7,000 bases of DNA from Candidatus Pygmaiobacter gallistercoris (GTDB lineage Bacteria; Bacillota; Clostridia; Oscillospirales; Ruminococcaceae), in the NCBI GenBank assembly GCA_019113125.1, contig DXIA01000132.1, forward strand, positions 1 through 7,000. The letters run 5' to 3'. The notes under the pieces were generated by a model, which saw only the letters and a list, made by a program, of their open reading frames with translations, was not told where the DNA came from and did not search any database. Shown here in pieces: positions 5,090-7,000 of this stretch. Position 1 is the first letter of the stretch; every line of letters begins with the position of its first letter. The position numbers and the translations under genes were made by a program.

Positions 5090-5772
5090 ATCGTTTTACC
5101 TCCTGTCGCCGCGGTCTTTTGTTCTGTCGTCCCGCGCTTTTTTGCCGCGGGGCGCCCGGGTCCACCGCCGGGCAGCAGCCCGTCCTGCTGCAGCAGTCGG
5201 AATCCCTTGACCATCACTACCAACATTATAAACGGAGTAGCGCCTATTTTACAATAGAAACTTCTGCGGTATTTATTCTCCCCCGCAAAGTCGGGGATCA
5301 ATTCAATCTGCTCGAATTTGAGATCCATAAAATTCTGAAGCGCGGCGATGAGCCCGTAAAACCAGCCGCTGAACCGCCCGTAGAAGAGGGCGGTGTCGGC
5401 CGCGTCCTCCCCCTGCAGCGGCAGCAGAATCCGGATCTTTCGCACCCGCAGCGCCGCGAGGGCCATCCGCAGGATCCCCGCCGCGTCCGCCGCGAGCCGG
5501 ACCACCCGGGAGGCGGTCCACTCAAATTTCGCCGAGGGGCTGCGCTGTTTTTTCTGCTCCTGCGGCGGCTCCTCCCTTTGGGGCTGCTCTTTCTTCTTTT
5601 TCTTCTTCTCCCTAAAAGGATAGACGGTGAAGGTCAAAAAGAGCAGCTGCAGCCGGACGGTCAGCTGGTCGTACTTCAGTTCGGGGATCACCCAGACCGG
5701 CAGAAAGAGCAGCGCGGCGAGGAGCAGTACCAGCACCAGCAGCACCGCCGGCAGGATCCAGACGGCGCTCAT
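5086..5772 (-). CDS. ytfI: DUF2953 membrane protein, YtfI-like
   Basis: This 228-aa protein starts with a strong hydrophobic helix (residues 5-30, rich in Leu/Val/Ala). A membrane-proximal part follows (ELKYDQLTVRLQLLFLTFTV, 31-50), then a highly charged low-complexity linker (54-76: six consecutive Lys, then Glu/Gln/Pro). After that comes the DUF2953-like region with KIRILLPLQGEDAADTALFYG (112-132) and WFYGLIAAL (137-145). A second hydrophobic stretch at 177-188 (GATPFIMLVVMV) may be membrane-associated. The family assignment rests on this layout and on the position directly before ytfJ, as for ytfI-ytfJ in Bacillus; its molecular function is not known. The ATG overlaps the scpB stop by 4 nt (ATGA), and the ytfJ start overlaps this stop in the same way. 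Codons for about residues 147-192 are much more AT-rich than in the rest of the gene (ATA, AGA, AGT, GTA, CGA), unlike its neighbours. Confidence 0.8.
   Translation of the reverse strand: MSAVWILPAVLLVLVLLLAALLFLPVWVIPELKYDQLTVRLQLLFLTFTVYPFREKKKKKKEQPQREEPPQEQKKQRSPSAKFEWTASRVVRLAADAAGILRMALAALRVRKIRILLPLQGEDAADTALFYGRFSGWFYGLIAALQNFMDLKFEQIELIPDFAGENKYRRSFYCKIGATPFIMLVVMVKGFRLLQQDGLLPGGGPGRPAAKKRGTTEQKTAATGGKTI
5225..5254 (-). promoter_or_regulatory. Possible internal promoter inside the ytfI-like gene
   Basis: On the minus strand TTGTAA (5254-5249) is followed after 18 nt by TATAAT (5230-5225), inside an AT-rich patch of the coding sequence. The predicted start near 5218 would give ytfJ a leader of about 130 nt. 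Such matches can arise by chance in AT-rich coding DNA, so this is a candidate only. Confidence 0.3.
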
Positions 5773-6350
5773 CCGTCCTGCTCCCGCAGGTCGGCGGCCG
5801 CCTCTTCCATCCGGGCGGCGACCTCCTCGGCAGACATCTCATCCCCGTGCAGCGGCGGCAGCTCGCTGACCGACGAGATGCCGAAACTGCGCAGAAAGAC
5901 GTCGGTGGTGCCGAACGCGATCGGCCGGCCGGGCAGATCCAGCCGTCCCTTCTCCTCGATCAGTCCCTTCTGGGAGAGGGACTGCACCACTCCGCTCGAG
6001 TCCACCCCCCGCACCTGCTCGATAAAGCTGCGGGTCACCGGCTGGTTGTAGGCGATGATCGCCAGCACCTCGAGCGCCGCCTGGGAGAGCGGAACGTTCC
6101 GCCGGTGGTCCAGTGCGGCCTTGACCTGCTCGCCGTAGACGGGCTTGGTGGCAAACTGCCAGTCTCCCTCAAGGCAGAGCAGCTGGATGCCATGGTCGTC
6201 CTCGGCGTATTCATCCTGCAGGTGTTCGCACAGCCGCTCGACCACCTGCGGCTCGATGCCGAGGGTCTGGGCCAGCTTGTCCGCCGAGACCGGCTCGGCC
6301 AGCGCAAAGAGCACCGCCTCGAGCGCCGCCTTATACTGTTTCAGATCCAC
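5769..6350 (-). CDS. scpB: Segregation and condensation protein ScpB
   Basis: This 193-aa protein dimerises and binds the kleisin ScpA in the SMC-ScpAB condensin complex, which compacts and helps segregate the chromosome at the nucleoid. It has two winged-helix domains: the first at about residues 5-75 (EAVLFALAEPVSADKLAQTL at 11-30), the second at about 88-160. The latter includes the family signature LEVLAIIAYNQPVTR (93-107), IEQVRGVDSSGVV (110-122), LIEEKGRLDLPGRPIAFGTT (130-149) and FLRSFGISSVSELP (152-165). The length is typical. The start is GTG at 6350, supported by GGGAGGAGG 7 nt upstream. This places the start within the last codons of scpA (20-nt overlap), and the ribosome binding site itself encodes Gly-Arg-Arg of ScpA. 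The stop overlaps the next gene as ATGA. Confidence 0.96.
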   Translation of the reverse strand: MDLKQYKAALEAVLFALAEPVSADKLAQTLGIEPQVVERLCEHLQDEYAEDDHGIQLLCLEGDWQFATKPVYGEQVKAALDHRRNVPLSQAALEVLAIIAYNQPVTRSFIEQVRGVDSSGVVQSLSQKGLIEEKGRLDLPGRPIAFGTTDVFLRSFGISSVSELPPLHGDEMSAEEVAARMEEAAADLREQDG

Positions 6351-7000
6351 CCTGTTTCCTCCTCCCGCGTTTGTGCAGCGTCAGCCGCGCGTCGCTGTCC
6401 ACCGTGATCCTGCCCGCCTTGAGCAGCTCGAGCACCGCCAAAAAGGTGCCGATGTTCTCGCTGCGGCTCGCCGAGCGGCGGAAAAGAGCCGACAGATAAT
6501 GCACCCGCCCCCGCACCAGATTGCGCAGCACAAAGACCACCCGGCTCGCCACCGAGACAAACGGGGTGGCGACCAGCGGCTCAAACCGCTCCTGGCTGGG
6601 TTGGCTGCGGCGCTGAGCGCCCCCCATCAGGTTGCCGTAGGCACGTTCCAGTTCGGCCGGGTCATGCCGGATCCGGTAGGTGTTGTCCAGCTCGACCTCA
6701 AGCGGCCGGCGCACCGCGACGAAGAGCCCCTGCGCCATCTGCCCGAGGGTCTGGGCCACCCGCTTGCAGGCGGCGTACTCGACCAGCTGGCCGGTCAGCT
6801 CCTCCCGCAGCTGGTCCTGCTCGTCGCTGCGGGGCAAAAGAAAGACCGATTTCATATAGATCAGCCGGGCCGCCATCTCGATGAACTCGCTGGTCTCATC
6901 GAGGCTTGCGCCCTGCGGGCCGTTGACGATCTCGAGGTACTGGTCGATCAGGCTGACGATCTCGATCTCGGCGATCTTCTTCTTGTTCTTCGAGATCAGG
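6331..7000 (-). CDS. scpA: Segregation and condensation protein ScpA (kleisin), 5' end missing
   Basis: The visible 222 residues run from LISKNKKKIAEIEI at the window edge to the stop TAA at 6333-6331. ScpA is the kleisin that bridges the SMC heads and binds ScpB. The N-terminal SMC-binding helical region is present nearly whole (VSLIDQYLEIVNG, then SEFIEMAARLIYMKSVFLLP). A variable middle follows, then the C-terminal winged helix that contacts the other SMC head (PFVSVASRVVFVLRNL, HYLSALFRRSASRSENIGTF and LAVLELLKAGRITV). By comparison with the family only about 20-25 residues (the FEGPLDLLLHL segment) are missing beyond 7000. The internal Met at 6876 is not the start, because conserved sequence continues upstream of it. 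The gene overlaps scpB by 20 nt, and its last 13 codons are constrained by the scpB ribosome binding site, giving the basic tail KRGRRKQGG. Confidence 0.95.
   Translation of the reverse strand, partial: LISKNKKKIAEIEIVSLIDQYLEIVNGPQGASLDETSEFIEMAARLIYMKSVFLLPRSDEQDQLREELTGQLVEYAACKRVAQTLGQMAQGLFVAVRRPLEVELDNTYRIRHDPAELERAYGNLMGGAQRRSQPSQERFEPLVATPFVSVASRVVFVLRNLVRGRVHYLSALFRRSASRSENIGTFLAVLELLKAGRITVDSDARLTLHKRGRRKQGGSETV
6358..6366 (-). promoter_or_regulatory. Ribosome binding site fixing the GTG start of scpB inside scpA
   Basis: GGGAGGAGG on the minus strand lies 7 nt before GTG at 6350-6348. It is entirely within the scpA coding sequence, so scpA and scpB translation are likely coupled, in keeping with their action in one complex. 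Confidence 0.8.

Noticed and set aside
5207..5232. Plus-strand TTGACC...TATAAA as an antisense promoter
   Set aside because: The spacing is only 14 nt, and it overlaps the better-spaced minus-strand candidate; the TATAAA match reflects local AT richness.
5587..5612. Purine-rich run encoding the Lys stretch in the ytfI-like gene as a frameshift site
   Set aside because: The frame continues intact through it and no alternative-frame product with family similarity follows. A charged linker explains it.
5119..6051. Plus-strand open frame opposite ytfI and scpB
   Set aside because: It spans two well-supported minus-strand genes across their junction, and its product lacks coherent domain structure.

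Overview
The window is a GC-rich stretch of chromosome in which every credible gene lies on the minus strand, so transcription runs from the right end (7000) to the left end (1). The spore-associated pair ytfI/ytfJ next to scpA-scpB, the strong AGGAGG-type ribosome binding sites and the high GC content suggest a spore-forming Clostridia member, probably a GC-rich Oscillospirales-type gut anaerobe. The taxonomic placement is inference from gene content; no rRNA or other marker is present.

Right-hand block (7000 to 3417), in transcription order: scpA (5' end cut by the window edge), scpB, a DUF2953/YtfI-like membrane protein, ytfJ (GerW-type sporulation protein), an RsuA/RluB-type pseudouridine synthase and a 115-residue GNAT-like protein of unknown function. 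Adjacent genes overlap by 4 to 20 nt except at the ytfJ-rluB junction. That 96-nt gap holds a terminator-like GC hairpin and then a compact array of alternating CGTTTT/AAAACG arms just before the rluB ribosome binding site. ScpA and ScpB are the kleisin and winged-helix partners of SMC in chromosome compaction and segregation. YtfI/YtfJ belong to spore formation and germination. RluB modifies 23S rRNA.

Left-hand block (3416 to 1) is a separate transcription unit. A 143-nt spacer carries a good sigma-A-type promoter (TTGTGA, 17 nt, TATAAT) and a leader of about 90 nt with nested inverted repeats. Then come a 448-aa carboxyltransferase-domain protein (12S/MmdA-like but divergent), a 128-aa biotin carrier with an Ala/Pro hinge and the EAMKMEN biotinylation site, and a 467-aa oxaloacetate decarboxylase alpha/transcarboxylase 5S-type protein with a TTG start. 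A further start codon with a ribosome binding site at 20 suggests the operon continues past the left edge. Together the three proteins match the subunit types of a biotin-dependent transcarboxylase (12S, 1.3S, 5S) or of a decarboxylase whose membrane subunit lies outside the window. The most unusual item is the 12S-like protein, whose conserved glycine-rich loops are altered.

There is no gene-free stretch over 300 nt, and I see no tRNA, rRNA, CRISPR array, insertion sequence or phage gene. No clearly novel multi-gene system is evident. The points worth a second look are the divergent carboxyltransferase, the three regulatory-looking non-coding or intragenic segments, and the small GNAT-like protein.
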